From Staphylococcus debuckii (GTDB taxonomy: Bacteria; Bacillota; Bacilli; Staphylococcales; Staphylococcaceae), in assembly GCF_003718735.1 (NCBI RefSeq), contig NZ_CP033460.1, forward strand, positions 1,116,001-1,180,000: a stretch of DNA of 64,000 nucleotides. The letters are read 5' to 3'. A program made the translations under genes and the position numbers. Under the pieces are notes generated by a model. That model was not told the DNA's origin. It saw only the letters and a program-made list of their open reading frames with translations, and did no database searches. Within the stretch, counting starts at the first letter, position 1. Each line of letters starts with the position of its first letter. Below are positions 48,352 through 58,151 of the stretch, piece by piece.

Positions 48352-48399
48352 TTGGAAAAGGGATTTTCAAAGGTTTCTTTTTCAGTAGTAAGAAGTTGA
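48352..48399 (+). CDS. Candidate 15-residue leader ORF before pycA
   Basis: TTG start after AGGGGGAT, then 15 codons (EKGFSKVSFSVVRS after the start) and TGA. It lies within the pycA leader, 87 bp upstream of the gene. It may be a leader peptide or chance. Confidence 0.3.
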   Translation: MEKGFSKVSFSVVRS

Positions 48400-48486
48400 A
48401 GTTGAACTTGAATGTTCGTGTTTCAAGGATTTTGTGCACATTAAGGGTTTTGAAAATTCTAATAATTCAGATGGGGGTAAGTGTCA

Positions 48487-51400
48487 TTGAAGAAGATTAA
48501 TAAGTTAATGGTTGCTAACCGTGGTGAGATTGCGATTCGTATTTTCCGTGCGGCAACTGAGTTAAATATTAAAACGGTAGCGATTTATTCTAATGAGGAC
48601 AAGGGTTCATTACATAGAAACAAGGCGGATGAATCTTATTTGGTCGGTGAGGATTTAGGACCGGCGGATAGTTATTTGAATATTGAACGTATTATTCAAG
48701 TGGCGAAGAATGCTGGTGTGGACGCGATTCATCCTGGTTATGGTTTCTTAAGTGAAAATGAAACGTTTGCACGTCGTTGTGCGGAAGAAGGTATTATCTT
48801 TGTCGGACCTGAATTGAAGCATTTGGATATGTTCGGGGACAAGGTGAAGGCGCGCGCAACTGCGATTGAAGCGGGTTTGCCGGTAATTCCGGGTACGGAT
48901 GGTCCAATCGAGGATTATCATAAGGCAGCGGACTTTGCGAACGAGGCGGGTTATCCGTTGATGATTAAAGCCACAAGTGGCGGTGGCGGTAAAGGTATGC
49001 GTATTGTGAATAGTGAAGATGAATTGGAAGAAGCATTTTCTCGTGCAAAATCTGAAGCTGAAAAGTCCTTCGGCAATAGCGAAGTGTATATTGAAAAATA
49101 TATTAATGAGCCAAAGCATATTGAAGTGCAGATTATGGGTGATTCTGAAGGCCATATTGTCCACTTGTATGAACGTGATTGTTCGGTTCAACGTCGTCAT
49201 CAAAAGGTGGTCGAAGTGGCACCGTCTGTTGGATTAGATGAAGGTTTGCGCGAACGTATTTGCGAAGCAGCTTTACAATTGATGAATAATGTAGGTTATG
49301 TGAATGCCGGAACTGTTGAATTCTTAGTTTCTGGTGATGATTTCTATTTCATTGAAGTCAATCCGCGTGTCCAAGTTGAACATACGATTACTGAAATGAT
49401 TACAGGTATTGATATTGTGAAAACGCAAATCTTAGTCGCAGATGGTGAATGTTTATTCGGCGAAGAAATCGGCATGCCACACCAAGAGGATATTCAAACA
49501 TTGGGCTATGCCATTCAATGTCGTATTACTACTGAAGATCCTGAAAATGATTTTATGCCGGATACTGGTCACATCATTGCTTATCGTTCTAGCGGCGGTT
49601 TCGGCGTACGTTTGGATGCCGGAGACGGTTTCCAAGGTGCGGAAATCTCACCTTACTATGATTCATTATTGGTGAAATTATCGACGCACGCGATGACATT
49701 CAAGCAAACGATTGAAAAAATGGATCGTTCGTTGCGCGAAATGCGTATTCGTGGTGTGAAAACTAATATTCCATTCTTAATTAATGTGATTCGTAATAAA
49801 CAATTCCAAGAAGGCGATTATACAACTAAATTTATTGAAGAAACACCTGAATTGTTTAATATTCAAGCGACACAAGACCGTGGTACTAAGACGCTTGAGT
49901 ACATTGGAAATGTTACGATAAACGGCTTCCCGAATGTAGAGAAACGTCCTAAGCCGGATTTTGAACGTCCGCATATTAAACAAATTCCGCAAGCTGAAAT
50001 TAATCAATTACGCGGAACGAAACAATTATTAGATGAACAAGGCCCGAAAGCGGTGGCGGAATGGTTGTTGAAACAAGATGATGTGCTGATTACGGACACT
50101 ACTTTCCGTGACGCGCACCAATCATTACTTGCAACGCGTGTGCGTACGAATGATATTTTAGCGATTGCTTCGGAAACAGCTGAAATTCTGCAGGATGCGT
50201 TCTCACTTGAAATGTGGGGCGGCGCAACGTTTGATGTTGCTTATAATTTCTTAAAAGAAAACCCATGGGAAAGATTGGAAAAATTACGTACAGCGATTCC
50301 GAATGTGCTGTTCCAAATGTTGCTGCGTGCTTCTAATGCAGTGGGTTATAAAAACTATCCAGATAATGTGATTAAGAAATTTGTGAAGGAAAGTGCTGAA
50401 GCGGGTATCGATGTCTTCCGTATTTTCGATTCGTTGAACTGGCTGGATCAAATGAAAGTAGCGAATGAAGCGGTGCAAGAAGCGGGCAAAATCTCTGAAG
50501 GTACAATTTGTTATACAGGTGATATTTTAGATCCAGCACGCTCTAACATCTTTACATTGGAGTACTATGTTAACTTAGCAAAAGAATTGGAAAGAGAAGG
50601 TTTCCATATTTTAGCGATTAAAGACATGGCTGGTTTATTAAAACCGAAAGCAGCCTTTGAATTAGTCGGTGAATTAAAAGCGGCGATTAACTTGCCAATC
50701 CACTTGCATACGCATGATACAAGCGGTAACGGTATTTTAGTATATAAACAAGCTGCTGATGCAGGTGTAGATGTGATTGACACAGCAGTGTCTTCTATGA
50801 GCGGATTAACAAGTCAGCCAAGTGCCAACTCTTTATACTATGCATTGAATGGTTTTGGCAGAGATGCGCGTACTAATATTGTAGGCTTAGAACGACTAGG
50901 CCAATATTGGGACACAGTACGTCATTACTACAGCGACTTTGAAAGTGATTTCAAATCACCGAACACAGAAATCTATCAATATGAAATGCCTGGCGGACAA
51001 TATTCTAACTTGAACCAACAAGCGAAAAGTTTAGGACTGGGCAATCGTTTCCATGAAGTAAAAGATATGTATCGTCGTGTGAACTTCTTATTCGGTGATA
51101 TTGTCAAAGTAACACCTTCCTCTAAAGTTGTCGGCGACATGGCCTTGTATATGGTACAAAATGATTTGAACGAAGAAGATGTAATTAAAGATGGTTACAA
51201 ACTCGACTTCCCAGAGTCTGTAGTTTCCTTCTTTAAAGGTGAAATCGGACAGCCGACAAGCGGTTTCAACAAAGAGTTGCAAAAGGTTGTTCTGAAAGGT
51301 CAAGAGCCATTAACTGAACGTCCAGGAGAATATTTACAAGCGATTGATTTCGACGCCTTACGTGAAGAATTGCAAGCTAAACAAGATAAACCGGTCACTG

Positions 51401-51936
51401 ATCAAGATTTAATCAGTTATGCAATTTATCCGAAAGTATATGAACAATACATCAATACTAAAGAACAGTTCGGTAATATCTCATTATTGGATACGCCAAC
51501 TTTCTTCTTCGGTATGAATGTCGGAGAAACAGTAGAGGTTGAAATTGATAAAGGTAAAACTTTAATTATTACCTTAGAAGCGATTACTGAGCCGGATGAT
51601 AAAGGTATCAGAACGATTTTCTTCATCATGAATGGTCAAACGCGTCAAATTAAAATTCAAGATGAAAATGTGAAGACGGATGCGACTGTTAAACCTAAAG
51701 CAGATAAATCGAACCCAAATCATATTGGTGCCCAAATGCCTGGTACGGTATCTGAAGTAAAAGTGGCTGTGGGTGATCATGTAGATGCGGGACAAGCACT
51801 CTTGATTACTGAAGCGATGAAAATGGAAACGACTGTCCAAGCGCCATTTGCTGGCACTGTGAAAAAAGTGACGGTTACAGATGGAGAAGGTATTCAAACT
51901 GGAGATTTATTAGTAGAGTTGGAAAAAGATGAATAA
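48487..51936 (+). CDS. pycA: Pyruvate carboxylase
   Basis: 1149 residues, a single-chain biotin enzyme that makes oxaloacetate from pyruvate and bicarbonate. Domains in order: biotin carboxylase (ATP-grasp GGGGKGMR near 165), carboxyltransferase (DTTFRDAHQSL near 540; HTHDTSG near 740), allosteric/tetramerisation linker, and biotin carboxyl carrier with Lys in ITEAMKMETT near 1112. I chose TTG at 48487 (MKKINKLMVANRGE) over a GTG at 48481 on similarity to the S. aureus N-terminus. The first half favours G/T-ending codons (GCG, AAG, TTG). Confidence 0.97.
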   Translation: MKKINKLMVANRGEIAIRIFRAATELNIKTVAIYSNEDKGSLHRNKADESYLVGEDLGPADSYLNIERIIQVAKNAGVDAIHPGYGFLSENETFARRCAEEGIIFVGPELKHLDMFGDKVKARATAIEAGLPVIPGTDGPIEDYHKAADFANEAGYPLMIKATSGGGGKGMRIVNSEDELEEAFSRAKSEAEKSFGNSEVYIEKYINEPKHIEVQIMGDSEGHIVHLYERDCSVQRRHQKVVEVAPSVGLDEGLRERICEAALQLMNNVGYVNAGTVEFLVSGDDFYFIEVNPRVQVEHTITEMITGIDIVKTQILVADGECLFGEEIGMPHQEDIQTLGYAIQCRITTEDPENDFMPDTGHIIAYRSSGGFGVRLDAGDGFQGAEISPYYDSLLVKLSTHAMTFKQTIEKMDRSLREMRIRGVKTNIPFLINVIRNKQFQEGDYTTKFIEETPELFNIQATQDRGTKTLEYIGNVTINGFPNVEKRPKPDFERPHIKQIPQAEINQLRGTKQLLDEQGPKAVAEWLLKQDDVLITDTTFRDAHQSLLATRVRTNDILAIASETAEILQDAFSLEMWGGATFDVAYNFLKENPWERLEKLRTAIPNVLFQMLLRASNAVGYKNYPDNVIKKFVKESAEAGIDVFRIFDSLNWLDQMKVANEAVQEAGKISEGTICYTGDILDPARSNIFTLEYYVNLAKELEREGFHILAIKDMAGLLKPKAAFELVGELKAAINLPIHLHTHDTSGNGILVYKQAADAGVDVIDTAVSSMSGLTSQPSANSLYYALNGFGRDARTNIVGLERLGQYWDTVRHYYSDFESDFKSPNTEIYQYEMPGGQYSNLNQQAKSLGLGNRFHEVKDMYRRVNFLFGDIVKVTPSSKVVGDMALYMVQNDLNEEDVIKDGYKLDFPESVVSFFKGEIGQPTSGFNKELQKVVLKGQEPLTERPGEYLQAIDFDALREELQAKQDKPVTDQDLISYAIYPKVYEQYINTKEQFGNISLLDTPTFFFGMNVGETVEVEIDKGKTLIITLEAITEPDDKGIRTIFFIMNGQTRQIKIQDENVKTDATVKPKADKSNPNHIGAQMPGTVSEVKVAVGDHVDAGQALLITEAMKMETTVQAPFAGTVKKVTVTDGEGIQTGDLLVELEKDE

Positions 51937-51947
51937 TCGTAGGAGAG

Positions 51948-51992
51948 AACAGAACAGAAATAACATTGTTTAAAACTATTTCGTCGTTCTGC
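51948..51992 (+). repeat. Staphylococcal-type intergenic hairpin after pycA
   Basis: AGAACAGAAATA...TATTTCGTCGTTCT stem. Its reverse complement resembles an intergenic GACGAAATA...TATTTCTGT hairpin that I recall as common in staphylococcal genomes. Confidence 0.5.
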
Positions 51993-52019
51993 CCCGACAA
52001 AGCTAGCTACTGTCAATTT

Positions 52020-52059
52020 GGAACAAGAGCATTTTCTATTCAGATAGTTACTGCCAGTT
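52020..52059 (+). repeat. 3'-UTR repeat module after pycA
   Basis: GGAACAAGAGCATTTTC and then TATTCAGATAGTTACTGCCA. It matches the reverse complement of 56722-56761 over 40 positions with few differences. It lies between the pycA stop and its terminator. Confidence 0.8.
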
Positions 52060-52140
52060 CAAAAAGAGGGGTTAGACGTCGTTATGTTTTAACTCCTGCT
52101 CTGGACATTTGAAAATAACTTCATACTAGATTGAAAAATA

Positions 52141-52183
52141 AGAGAACTAGAAAGATGGCTTGGCTTCTTTCTAGTTCTTTTTG
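52141..52183 (+). terminator. Distal terminator of pycA
   Basis: AGAACTAGAAAGA / TTTCTAGTTCT stem followed by TTTTT, about 200 bp after the stop codon. Confidence 0.75.
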
Positions 52184-52276
52184 ACGTTCGAGATACTTAT
52201 TAAAAGGGTTGAGAAAGGCGATTGATTTATAGAACGAAGATATTTAACAAGAGATAGTAAGTAATCAAACATAAAA

Positions 52277-52315
52277 AACTCTGCCAGACAAATATAACAT
52301 TTGTCTGGCAGAGTT
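52277..52315. terminator. Terminator of ctaA (bidirectional)
   Basis: Perfect 17-bp stem AACTCTGCCAGACAAAT with its complement, between convergent pycA and ctaA. Confidence 0.88.
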
Positions 52316-52321
52316 AAATTT

Positions 52322-53248
52322 TTAATAGGCATTATTTTTAGCTTTTTCTACCCGCTTCGTACGCAACATCAGCAAGATGAAGTAAGCGATGAGGCCGAAT
52401 TCAAACGTAATAATCAAGGCGTGCAATAACGCGATTAAAAGATTGACGTGTGTGAAGATAGATAAAGCACCCGTAATAATTTGCAAGATAATCAATAACA
52501 AAGCTGCTGTATATCCATAACGAATTGTACGGTTATTTTGATAATGTTTGATTGCATAATTAAAGGCTAAGAATACACTGATACTTGCAATCAAAGCTAA
52601 AGTTCTGTGTGCAAGTTGTACCCAGTCTTGTTCTGTATGAGGAATCAAATCAGCGAATGGTAACGGCCAAGAACCGTATGCCATAGAAGATTTAGTGTGG
52701 CGTACTAAAGCGCCAGTATAAATTCCGACATAAAGGCAAATTGCCATTGTCCATGTATAAATACGTAATTTGCGATCGATATGTACTTTGTTGGCTTCAT
52801 ATTTTTGGTCAACATCAAAGATAATTAATGTTAAGACAAAGACTGAAGAGAAACTGATAAGTGAAATACCGAAATGCAAAGCAAGTACATAATCATTTTG
52901 CTGCCATAATACTGCAGCGGCACCAACAAGTGCTTGAATCAGCAAGAAACCTACGCTGATAATACTTAATGGTTTAACTTCTTTAATATACCCGATGTTC
53001 TTCCATGCTGTAATTACCAACCATAATACAACGATTAAAGACAATGCAGAAGTTGCTCTGTGACTGAGTTCGATTATAGTATCTATAGGCAAATTCTGCG
53101 GTAAAAGTGCACCATGACATAAAGGCCATGAAGACCCGCAGCCGTTTGCCGAGCCCGTTTTAGTAACTAACGCGCCCCCTAATTGTACCCATGCCATAAT
53201 AATCGTTGCTAAAATTGATAACCATTTAAGGTTACGCTTTTTAAACAA
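52322..53248 (-). CDS. ctaA: Haem A synthase
   Basis: 308 residues, eight membrane helices. CtaA oxidises the C8 methyl of haem O to give haem A for aa3-type oxidases. The extracellular cysteine pair is visible in [11 protein letters not shown] near 35, and the haem-ligand histidines in [30 protein letters not shown] and LLHALIITF. The TTG at 53248 ([10 protein letters not shown]) after GGGGTG is preferred over a GTG at 53263. It is divergent from ctaB. Confidence 0.94.
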   Translation of the reverse strand: MFKKRNLKWLSILATIIMAWVQLGGALVTKTGSANGCGSSWPLCHGALLPQNLPIDTIIELSHRATSALSLIVVLWLVITAWKNIGYIKEVKPLSIISVGFLLIQALVGAAAVLWQQNDYVLALHFGISLISFSSVFVLTLIIFDVDQKYEANKVHIDRKLRIYTWTMAICLYVGIYTGALVRHTKSSMAYGSWPLPFADLIPHTEQDWVQLAHRTLALIASISVFLAFNYAIKHYQNNRTIRYGYTAALLLIILQIITGALSIFTHVNLLIALLHALIITFEFGLIAYFILLMLRTKRVEKAKNNAY

Positions 53249-53282
53249 TTTTAAACACCCCACTGATTATTGACATAATTAA

Positions 53283-53313
53283 AGGCAGGGCATAAGTAAA
53301 GATGCCCCAGCCT
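53283..53313 (-). promoter_or_regulatory. Leader hairpin just upstream of the ctaA ribosome-binding site
   Basis: Minus strand AGGCTGGGGCAT-ctttactt-ATGCCCTGCCT, followed by TTAATT. It sits in the ctaA 5' leader between the -10 at 53351-53356 and the start codon. It could be an attenuator or a stability hairpin. Confidence 0.45.
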
Positions 53314-53350
53314 GTGTTGTCATTCAAATAAATTGTAAAGATTTATAAAC

Positions 53351-53356
53351 ATTATA
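53351..53356 (-). promoter_or_regulatory. Extended -10 promoter of ctaA
   Basis: TGATATAAT on the minus strand, implying a leader of roughly 95 nt. Confidence 0.5.
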
Positions 53357-53395
53357 TCAATAATTGTCTTAGATTTTAATAGCTGACACTTTGAA

Positions 53396-53443
53396 TTTGT
53401 GTCACAAAATTGACGATTTGGAATGTCGATAAAGTGTCACAAA
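53396..53443 (+). promoter_or_regulatory. GTGTCACAAA boxes between ctaA and ctaB
   Basis: TTTGTGTCACAAA (53396-53408) is a perfect odd palindrome, and GTGTCACAAA recurs at 53434-53443. They resemble the TTTGTGA-type sites of ResD/SrrA and the TTGTGA/TCACAA half-sites of Rex. Control of haem A genes by such respiratory regulators would make sense, but which protein binds is not decided. Confidence 0.45.
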
Positions 53444-53520
53444 TTTGTCTCATTTAATCTAGTCAATAGTTACCTTTTGCTTTATCATAGTATTATATGA
53501 ATATTTTAAGGAGGGGCATT

Positions 53521-54432
53521 ATGGATAAAGGACACACTTTGTCGCAAACTTCTGGGCGCGTTACCTTCAAAGAATTAAAGACAATTATAAAAATGGGACT
53601 CGTCCAAGGTAACCTGATTCCTGCATTTGCGGGTTCATGGCTTGCAATTGTACTGGCGAATCATTCCTTCCTATCATCTATACCGCAAATTTTGTTAATG
53701 CTGATTGGGTCTACACTCATCATGGGGGGCGCATGTGCACTCAATAACTATTATGACCAAGATATTGACCGCATTATGCCTAGTAAACAGGGAAGACCTA
53801 CAGTTAATGACAGAATTTCAAATAAAAATTTATTGATTTTAAGTTTCAGCATGATGGTTATCGGAGAGATTGCTCTATTTATTCTCAACATACCATCAGG
53901 CGTTATCGGTTTAATGGGAATAATCGGTTATGTATCGTTTTACTCAATCTGGTCTAAACGACACACAACTTGGAATACTGTAATTGGAGCATTTCCTGGA
54001 GCAGTACCGCCGTTAATCGGCTGGACAGCAATCGAGGGACAATTAAGCATGACAGCAATTGCACTATTCTTAGTTATTTTCTGTTGGCAACCGATTCATT
54101 TCTATGCATTAGCGATTAAACGCCAGGATGAATATTCAGCTGCGAATATTCCAATGCTGCCATCAGTTAAAGGATTTAATCGTACAAGAATCGGTATGTT
54201 CGTATGGTTAGTTTTATTATTACCATTACCATTCTTATTAAGTGATTTAGGTCCAGTATTTATCGGATTGGCGACATTATTGAACTTAGGTTGGATTTAT
54301 CTTGGATTTACAAGTTATAAAAAGAAATCTGATCATACGAAATGGGCTACTTTAATGTTTGTTTACTCACTGAATTACTTAGTGTTATTCTTTGCATTAG
54401 TTGTAGTAATTTCTTTAATCAATATGATTTAA
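53521..54432 (+). CDS. ctaB: Protohaem IX farnesyltransferase (haem O synthase)
   Basis: 303 residues, UbiA-family membrane prenyltransferase. The two Asp-rich motifs are [12 protein letters not shown] near 83 and [14 protein letters not shown] near 203. It farnesylates haem B to haem O, the CtaA substrate. The ATG at 53521 lies 7 bp after AGGAGGGG. ctaM starts 25 bp downstream, so the two are probably co-transcribed. Confidence 0.96.
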   Translation: MDKGHTLSQTSGRVTFKELKTIIKMGLVQGNLIPAFAGSWLAIVLANHSFLSSIPQILLMLIGSTLIMGGACALNNYYDQDIDRIMPSKQGRPTVNDRISNKNLLILSFSMMVIGEIALFILNIPSGVIGLMGIIGYVSFYSIWSKRHTTWNTVIGAFPGAVPPLIGWTAIEGQLSMTAIALFLVIFCWQPIHFYALAIKRQDEYSAANIPMLPSVKGFNRTRIGMFVWLVLLLPLPFLLSDLGPVFIGLATLLNLGWIYLGFTSYKKKSDHTKWATLMFVYSLNYLVLFFALVVVISLINMI

Positions 54433-54457
54433 ATAAATTTGAGATAGGATGAGATGA

Positions 54458-54919
54458 ATGAGCCTACCTATATTACCTACTATTAGTACAAGTTGTATTC
54501 AAATTTGTGCTGTATTGGTAGCCATTGGCTGGTATTTAATTAGAAAAGGCAATATTGAAGCGCATAAAAAAGTAATGTTAGCCGCTGCATTTTTCGCACT
54601 GACTTTCTTCATTATTTATGCAAGCAGAACTTTCTTCATTGGAAATACTGCATTCGGCGGACCTGACTGGTTGAAAGGACCGTATACTTTCTTCTTAGTT
54701 TTCCATATTATTTTGTCAACAGTCGGCGGCTTGCTTGGTTTGAACCAAATTATTACAGCATTTAAAGACAAATTTAACATCCATAGAAAAATGGGACCGA
54801 TTGCTGCAGTTGTATGGTTCTGTACAGCCTTCACTGGTATCATCGTCTACATATTGTTATATGTTATGTACCCAGGTGGAGAAACAACTTCATTATTTAA
54901 AGCGACTTTCGGTTTTTAA
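54458..54919 (+). CDS. ctaM: CtaM, DUF420 membrane protein needed for haem A oxidase
   Basis: 153 residues with four membrane helices (CIQICAVLVAIGWYLI first) and DUF420 features: AHKKVMLAAAFFALTFFIIY near 35 and HRKMGPIAAVVWFCTAFTG near 107. In S. aureus CtaM is required for activity of the aa3-type quinol oxidase QoxABCD. It follows ctaB directly, matching that role. A terminator lies at 54929-54968. Confidence 0.9.
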   Translation: MSLPILPTISTSCIQICAVLVAIGWYLIRKGNIEAHKKVMLAAAFFALTFFIIYASRTFFIGNTAFGGPDWLKGPYTFFLVFHIILSTVGGLLGLNQIITAFKDKFNIHRKMGPIAAVVWFCTAFTGIIVYILLYVMYPGGETTSLFKATFGF

Positions 54920-54928
54920 TAGCTTAGT

Positions 54929-54968
54929 AATCGACTGATGACTCTATGTTGTTAGTCGATTTTCTTTT
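54929..54968 (+). terminator. ctaBM terminator
   Basis: AATCGACT / AGTCGATT arms followed by TTCTTTT. Confidence 0.65.
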
Positions 54969-55051
54969 AGGTAATTATTAAAAGACATTCCTTGCGAGTT
55001 GTTAATATAAACATGTACAATAAGAATACTTAATATTGAGGTGGGCGGAGA

Positions 55052-56092
55052 ATGAGGAATTTGCTTATTAAAGTTATCGGCGTTTTACTGCTCATAACTT
55101 TTCTTATTTATTTATTTTATTCGCCTCGGCTGAAATTTGATGTTTTAGAGAACCCAAATAAGAAAGCGCCGACGAAAACTGAACAAGTACAAAAAAATAA
55201 TAATCAATCTGAAAATCCTAAACCTAAAACAGGAATAGGTACTTGGATTAATAATGACATCAGTCTGCTGACTAAGAAATTCGGCCAAGCAGATCGGGTA
55301 TATGCGTATCATGATAACTATAAGAATTATGTCTTTAGAGAAAATAACCAATACTATATTGTGACTACGAAAGAAAACAAAATTAAATCAGTATACGCAA
55401 CAGGTAGTAAAGCTAAAATATCACCTGTTAAAATTAATCAAAATGCTTCCCATATTTTTGCAAATACAAGTATTAATCCAGAACCGCATATTAAAGCAAA
55501 CGGCAAAGAATATGATTTAGAACTTTCGGACGAAGATATGAAAACACAAATGCTGATTAAATATGGTGATGAATACGCTCAAGTGTATATTGATCAACAA
55601 AATAATAAAGTAGTAGGAGTGCGTTTCTTAGATCCAGAAGCACTCGTGATGTTCAATCCATATCAAATGACTAAAGCATCTGATGATAAAACTATCGAAA
55701 ATAATCATAAAGAAGAGCCGTACGAGCAAAATGCAAACCAACTGATGACTTTATACGAAGTGACCAATCAAATCAGAAACTTAAAAGGGTTAAAGCCTTT
55801 CAAAGTGAATAATGATTTAGGACATATTGCTTCAGTCAACTTATATGAAAGTACGAATAATAAAAGCGTTGAATTTACTGAAGCTGCTTTAAAACAACAA
55901 CTTGATGATAGAGGGGTACATTTCAAATCAGTAGGGCAAAACGTCGGTTATGATTTCAATGACGTTCCCACACTATTGCATAGCTGGTTGAACTCCGATA
56001 CCCATCGTTCTCGAATCTTGAATACCCAATATACAGAAATGGGCGGCGATGTCATGGATGGATATTACACATTAATATTTATAGAAGATTAA
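55052..56092 (+). CDS. CAP-domain (SCP-like) secreted/anchored protein, YlbC-like
   Basis: 346 residues. An N-terminal membrane anchor (LIKVIGVLLLITFLIYLFY) and a Lys/Asn/Gln-rich linker lead to a CAP-associated N-terminal domain (about 60-200). The C-terminal CAP domain starts near 225 (LMTLYEVTNQIRNLKGLKPF) with VGQNVGY and the closing SWLNSDTHRSRILNTQYTEMG. It faces outside the membrane. Family function in Firmicutes is unclear. It lies at the start of the ylb cluster; 18 bp to ylbF. Confidence 0.87.
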   Translation: MRNLLIKVIGVLLLITFLIYLFYSPRLKFDVLENPNKKAPTKTEQVQKNNNQSENPKPKTGIGTWINNDISLLTKKFGQADRVYAYHDNYKNYVFRENNQYYIVTTKENKIKSVYATGSKAKISPVKINQNASHIFANTSINPEPHIKANGKEYDLELSDEDMKTQMLIKYGDEYAQVYIDQQNNKVVGVRFLDPEALVMFNPYQMTKASDDKTIENNHKEEPYEQNANQLMTLYEVTNQIRNLKGLKPFKVNNDLGHIASVNLYESTNNKSVEFTEAALKQQLDDRGVHFKSVGQNVGYDFNDVPTLLHSWLNSDTHRSRILNTQYTEMGGDVMDGYYTLIFIED

Positions 56093-56110
56093 AGATAGAA
56101 GGTGACTTGA

Positions 56111-56551
56111 ATGATAAATACTGAGGTTATTGATGTATTAGACCAAGTAGATAAAGTAAGTGATATGATTTTAGATTCAGACATTTATCAGGCATATACG
56201 GAAGCCCGTTCAGTCATGAATGATGATCCAACAGCACATGCGCGCTATCAAGAATTTATGAAAAATAAAGTGCGATATGATGAAGTCATGCGCTTTGGAA
56301 AATATCATCCAGATTATCAACAAGTAACAAGAGCGACTAGAAAATGCAAACGTGAATATGAAATGGTGCCATCTGTTATGGCATATAAACAACAAGAAGT
56401 TGAATTGCAGAATTTAGTAGATGAAGTGATTACTATTATTGCTACTTCGATTTCGGAACATGTGAAAGTCGAAGTCGGAAATCCATTCTTCAGAACAGAC
56501 ATGCATGGTTGCAGCACTGGCGGTACATGTCAATGCAAAGTACATGCTTAA
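56111..56551 (+). CDS. ylbF: YlbF/RicF, subunit of the Y-complex controlling RNA processing
   Basis: 146 residues. Helical ComK-family region (DVLDQVDKVSDMILDSDIYQ; YQEFMKNKVRYDEVM) with a C-terminal Cys cluster MHGCSTGGTCQCKVHA. In B. subtilis RicA, RicF and RicT form a complex with iron-sulfur clusters that helps RNase Y process operon mRNAs; these cysteines fit a cluster-binding role. AAGGTGA precedes the ATG. Confidence 0.9.
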   Translation: MINTEVIDVLDQVDKVSDMILDSDIYQAYTEARSVMNDDPTAHARYQEFMKNKVRYDEVMRFGKYHPDYQQVTRATRKCKREYEMVPSVMAYKQQEVELQNLVDEVITIIATSISEHVKVEVGNPFFRTDMHGCSTGGTCQCKVHA

Positions 56552-56559
56552 TCAATATT

Positions 56560-56604
56560 ACGCTTGAGTCAGAAGCACACAGCTTTTGATTTGGGCGTCT
56601 TTTT
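56560..56604 (+). terminator. ylbF terminator
   Basis: A 17-bp stem with several G-U pairs (ACGCTTGAGTCAGAAGC / GCTTTTGATTTGGGCGT), followed by CTTTTT. Confidence 0.8.
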
Positions 56605-56675
56605 GATTTGAAGGCTTTGGCTCATTGGGGAAAAAATAATTGTTGCAAACTGTATAGGCTGTGAGGTGCACCCAT

Positions 56676-56714
56676 AAAATAAGAGAAGAGCTGGACTTAA
56701 TAGTGTCTCAGCTC
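56676..56714 (-). terminator. Terminator of the glycerophosphodiesterase gene
   Basis: Minus strand GAGCTGAGAC...GTCCAGCTC hairpin followed by TTCTCTTATTTT. Confidence 0.75.
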
Positions 56715-56721
56715 CTCACTA

Positions 56722-56761
56722 AACTGGCAGTAGCTATCTGAATAGAAAATGCGCTTGTTCC
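56722..56761 (-). repeat. 3'-UTR repeat module after the phosphodiesterase gene
   Basis: On the gene's strand GGAACAAGCGCATTTTC then TATTCAGATAGCTACTGCCA, immediately upstream of the terminator. Best match is the pycA copy at 52020-52059. Confidence 0.8.
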
Positions 56762-56782
56762 GTTCCCCACGGGTACAATCTC

Positions 56783-57709
56783 TTATTTTTGAACTTGATT
56801 TTGGCGATATTGGAATGCAAGATCAGGACGATCTGTCACTACAGTATGCACACCTTTATTGAAGAGGTCGCCCATCAAGTCGATACTATTTACGCCGTAG
56901 TAACCCGGTACAATATTACGTTCATTCAACCAGTTGATTAAACGCGCAGAAGTTAACGGGATATTGTGGTAAGTTGTAGGCATTTGGAAAGTGTTGGCCT
57001 GCACTTCGAACATATTGCCAAGTCCGGAGAAGAATTTCATTAAGCCGACTGTTACTTCTTCTTCGCTCGCGCCAATCGCGACTGTGCCTAAACTAATTTC
57101 GTTGAAGCGGCGAATTTGTTCTTGATAAAAGCTTGTGACCAAGACGCGATTTTGAGCGTTATGGCTGACAATAGATTCATAAATGAGTTCAGGTGCAATT
57201 TGACCTTCCATTGAATCAGGATGATCTTTAAGATCTACATTAATCAACATTTCTGGGTAAGCTTCCAACAATTCGTCAAATGTCATAATTTTAGCATCCG
57301 GATGATTGCGGTAAGGCGTTTCGTTGTTGATATCTTTGAAGTGATAACCCGCATCTAGACGTTGGATTTCATCTAAACTGTGTTCGCTCACTTTACCTGA
57401 ACCATTTGTAGTACGGTCGACTTCTGCATCATGAAAAACAATTAATTGTTCATCACGTGTGACACGGACATCTGTTTCAAAGCCGTCGACTTCATAATCT
57501 TGAGCTGTATCAAATGCAAGTTGAGTTAATTCAGGACGTAACGCCATTCCGCCGCGATGTGCAAAAATGTATTGATTTTTACGTGTGAAGAAAGGCGGGA
57601 TAGGGTGAGATTCTGGTTGACCTTTGAATTTTGAATATAAGATAAGCCCGCTGACAATACCGGCAGCTCCTGCTACACTGTTTCTGAGTAATCTACTTAT
57701 TTTTACCAT
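56783..57709 (-). CDS. Glycerophosphodiester phosphodiesterase (GlpQ/UgpQ family), membrane-anchored
   Basis: 308 residues. An N-terminal hydrophobic helix (SVAGAAGIVSGLILYSKF) is followed by a GDPD TIM barrel with HRGGMALRPELT near 51, DGFETDVRVTRDEQLIVFHD near 75-94 (metal ligands Glu and Asp, catalytic His), and LINVDLKDH near 155. It hydrolyses deacylated phospholipids to glycerol-3-phosphate and alcohol, probably outside the membrane. ATG at 57709 after AGGAGG; the longer open frame is not needed. Confidence 0.9.
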   Translation of the reverse strand: MVKISRLLRNSVAGAAGIVSGLILYSKFKGQPESHPIPPFFTRKNQYIFAHRGGMALRPELTQLAFDTAQDYEVDGFETDVRVTRDEQLIVFHDAEVDRTTNGSGKVSEHSLDEIQRLDAGYHFKDINNETPYRNHPDAKIMTFDELLEAYPEMLINVDLKDHPDSMEGQIAPELIYESIVSHNAQNRVLVTSFYQEQIRRFNEISLGTVAIGASEEEVTVGLMKFFSGLGNMFEVQANTFQMPTTYHNIPLTSARLINWLNERNIVPGYYGVNSIDLMGDLFNKGVHTVVTDRPDLAFQYRQNQVQK

Positions 57710-57844
57710 ATTAAAAAGCCTCCTAATTGAGTTTAAGCTTAATTTCATAAGTGTAACCATTTAAACATGTTTGTGGCTGTTTGTTGGTTATTTCCAATTC
57801 AGTCAACTCGTGATACTATAGATTAAAGTAATGGAGTGATGATA

Positions 57845-58099
57845 ATGACAGAAATCATACCAAGAACAAGTTTGATTATCTATCTTAAACATATGAAACA
57901 TGAGCGTCATATCCGTAAATATGGTCACATTATTCATAGTAACCGCCAACAAAAATACGTCATCATGTATATTAATGAAAATGATGCGGACCGTATTGTA
58001 AATCGACTCATGAAATTAAAGTATGTGCGCCAAATTGATGGTTCACCTTATAAATATTTAAAGAAAACGTATGAAAAAGAAAAATACGAAATCAATTAA
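57845..58099 (+). CDS. ylbG: UPF0298 family protein YlbG
   Basis: 84 residues: [40 protein letters not shown], then [20 protein letters not shown]. It matches the YlbG family, small and conserved across Bacilli, of unknown function. GGAG lies 8 bp before the ATG at 57845; earlier in-frame GTG and ATG codons sit inside the ribosome-binding region. Confidence 0.88.
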   Translation: MTEIIPRTSLIIYLKHMKHERHIRKYGHIIHSNRQQKYVIMYINENDADRIVNRLMKLKYVRQIDGSPYKYLKKTYEKEKYEIN

Positions 58100-58151
58100 T
58101 TGCAGTTTAATCGTATCCTGAATTATAGCCTTTCTTGCATGACTTTAAACC

